Below are positions 62,735-64,000 of a stretch of 64,000 nucleotides of DNA, in pieces. The first letter of the stretch is position 1; every line of letters starts with the position of its first letter. A program made the position numbers and the translations under genes. The notes beneath the pieces were generated by a model, which made no database searches, had not been told where the DNA came from, and was given only the letters and a program-made list of their open reading frames with translations. The stretch comes from Labia minor (Eukaryota > Arthropoda > Insecta > Dermaptera > Spongiphoridae), in assembly GCA_963082975.1 (NCBI GenBank), contig OY720347.1, positions 13,746,225 through 13,810,224 of the forward strand, given 5' to 3'.

Positions 62735-63325
62735 CTGGAGTGTCTCCACTCGACTATCTCGCAATTTGAATTGGATTAAATAACATATATTATATATTTA
62801 AATTAAATGTAATTAATTATAAATTATAAATAATAAATATTAAACCAGCGCATGTTTGGCTTTTTATTGATGGCACCATGGCACGTGTTGGCGCGTGAGA
62901 TTTGCAGTATTAAAAAATTATAATTCTGGTACTTTCAGCAATTCAATCAAGCTGAAATTCTATATATAGCAGTTTTATACAATTATTAATCATGTGAAAA
63001 ATTATCAAACATATATTTTTATTTTTACGGTCACTTTAGAGGAAAAAAAATCAAAACGTTGTAGGTAATGACCCTCTTCCGGTTGAGCTACATTTCTCAA
63101 AAGTTGATAGAAAACTATGAATTTTGAATAATGTCCATGTACCAAATTTCATCATTCTAGCTCAAACCGTTTTTGCGTAATCTTGTCTACATACATACAC
63201 ACACACACAGACATTTTTCTCAACCTTAGTGAAAATGATTCAGGAACCTTCAAAACGTATAAAAACATCAAAATCTCAACATCGAAAATTTTCGTGATCG
63301 CAATACTATCTCTGGCGAGCTAGTA
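62735..63325 (-). mobile_element. Repeat A copy 6, Helentron-like
   Basis: Minus-oriented full-length copy from CTGGAGTGTCTCCACTCG to GGCGAGCTAGTA. It is close in sequence to copy 4 and carries the same conserved blocks with a short CA run. Confidence 0.75.
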
Positions 63326-63329
63326 AAAA

Positions 63330-63455
63330 AGTCTGATGCTGTCCACCTTGGTCATCATCACCTTTCTCTTCCTGGCGTTCTGGGTCTCCCAAAAAACTAG
63401 TCTGCTTAACCATTTCAAATGCTGTTTTCGAGTACCGGTGCCTTTAACGAGGCTA
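63330..63455 (+). other. Short hydrophobic open frame next to a repeat, unidentified
   Basis: Immediately after Helentron-like copy 6 the plus strand reads MLSTLVIITFLFLAFWVSQK, a convincing membrane-helix-like segment with GC-rich third positions, followed by a basic stretch. The minus strand is also open but strongly acidic and polar. It may be an exon of another gene to the right or chance; there is no start or splice evidence I trust. Confidence 0.15.
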
Positions 63456-63892
63456 GGATCACAGCAACGTCTTTACAATTTAGCAATAGTTATTAATGAA
63501 CGATCACAGATCCCGTTAAGTTAAATATTTATTCTAATTATATTTGCAGACGAGTGAATAAGTATTAACAGTTGAATCTATCTAAACTGAACTGGATTTC
63601 AAGGTTTTTGTTGTTGATTATATCTAAAAGCAAGCAATGATCAAACTTCTTCAGAGCCAGGTTTAATATTAATAATTTATTATAAATAGTTTATATATAA
63701 TAATAATAGAAATGAAAAAAACATTGGATTAAAGTCTTGAAATGTCGCAAAAAGTTCAAATTTGAAATTTTATTAATTTTAATTATCAAACAGCAACTGG
63801 AATAAATAAAACGTTTTGCTCCTGTAAATCAAGATTCAGTTACCTAAAATATGTAATAACAATAATTATAAAACATGCTTATCAGTTGTCTT

Positions 63893-64000
63893 TTTACCGA
63901 CTGACGTTAGAAAGGGAATGTATTATTTTCACACCAAATTTCAATTGTGGAGATTTTTACATATCTCCACGAATCATGCATTTTGTTAACAGAAAATAGT
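63893..64000 (-). repeat. Repeat B copy 4, cut by the window end
   Basis: Reverse orientation; from TTTTTACCGACTGACG through CATATCTCCACGAATCATGC to the end of the window, matching the 3' part of copies 1-3. Confidence 0.7.

Larger units (their letters stand above)
32723..64000. other. Region upstream of the UNC93-like coding exons: 5' intron and intergenic DNA
   Basis: The acceptor at 32723 shows that this region starts inside a 5' UTR intron of the gene. No second gene could be recognised in the following 31 kb. Named elements are listed separately; the remainder, notably 33.3-36.3, 42.3-43.8, 46.3-47.6, 48.2-49.5, 50.3-51.3, 51.8-53.6, 54.2-55.9, 59.1-59.7, 60.3-61.0 and 61.7-62.3 kb, is AT-rich low-complexity sequence in which I see no gene, RNA or repeat that I can support. 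Confidence 0.6.

Noticed and set aside
1..64000. CRISPR arrays, prokaryotic operons, rRNA genes or intact tRNA genes
   Set aside because: No regularly spaced repeats, ribosome-binding-site-led ORFs or foldable tRNAs were found; the window is eukaryotic.

Overview
The window is eukaryotic and looks like an arthropod nuclear genome, most likely an insect or a close relative. It is very AT-rich throughout, has no operon-like gene packing, and contains one gene with GT-AG introns of about 6.5 and 17 kb. That gene encodes an UNC93-like membrane protein of the insect CG4928 type. Mariner, RTE-like LINE, hAT-like, SINE, Helentron-like and Penelope-like relics fill most of the remaining recognisable sequence. 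I cannot name the species.

The gene lies on the minus strand. Coding exon 1 is 31958-32722 (ATG at 32711), exon 2 is 25247-25460 and exon 3 is 8115-8277. Their phases (1, 2, 0) join into one 377-residue reading frame. The frame stops at a clean GT donor after the motif GADFTQ, so roughly the C-terminal third should lie left of position 1; I found no matching exon in 1-8114. A splice acceptor directly before the ATG shows that at least one 5' UTR exon lies to the right. The GC-rich island at about 40.64-41.01 kb is the best-looking candidate for it, but this is unproven.

Layout: 1-8.1 kb holds a mariner relic, a Penelope-like fragment and Helentron-like copy 1. The intron 8.3-25.2 kb holds a repeat-B copy, a hAT-like element with a small TIR element inside it, an unexplained GC-rich island at 15.5-16.2 kb, several hAT-like elements and a large nested inverted repeat at 20.5-21.2 kb. 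The intron 25.5-32.0 kb holds a long GT microsatellite inside a Helentron-like element, a perfect 89-bp foldback flanked by 17-bp target duplications, a second GC island and a hAT-like element. The region 32.7-64 kb upstream of the coding exons holds mariner elements with long terminal inverted repeats, an RTE-like LINE 3' end, SINEs, nested hAT-like elements and more copies of repeats A (Helentron-like), B and C.

The most notable observations are: repeat A, which carries the terminal architecture of a non-autonomous Helentron in seven copies; a mariner element that is mostly two arms of about 185 bp; a 50-bp LINE 3' end spliced into a mariner relic so that one reading frame is a LINE/mariner chimera; the 291-bp retroposed foldback with a degenerate hammerhead-like core; and three GC islands with coding-like codon use that match nothing I recognise. 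No intact transposase or reverse transcriptase is present.
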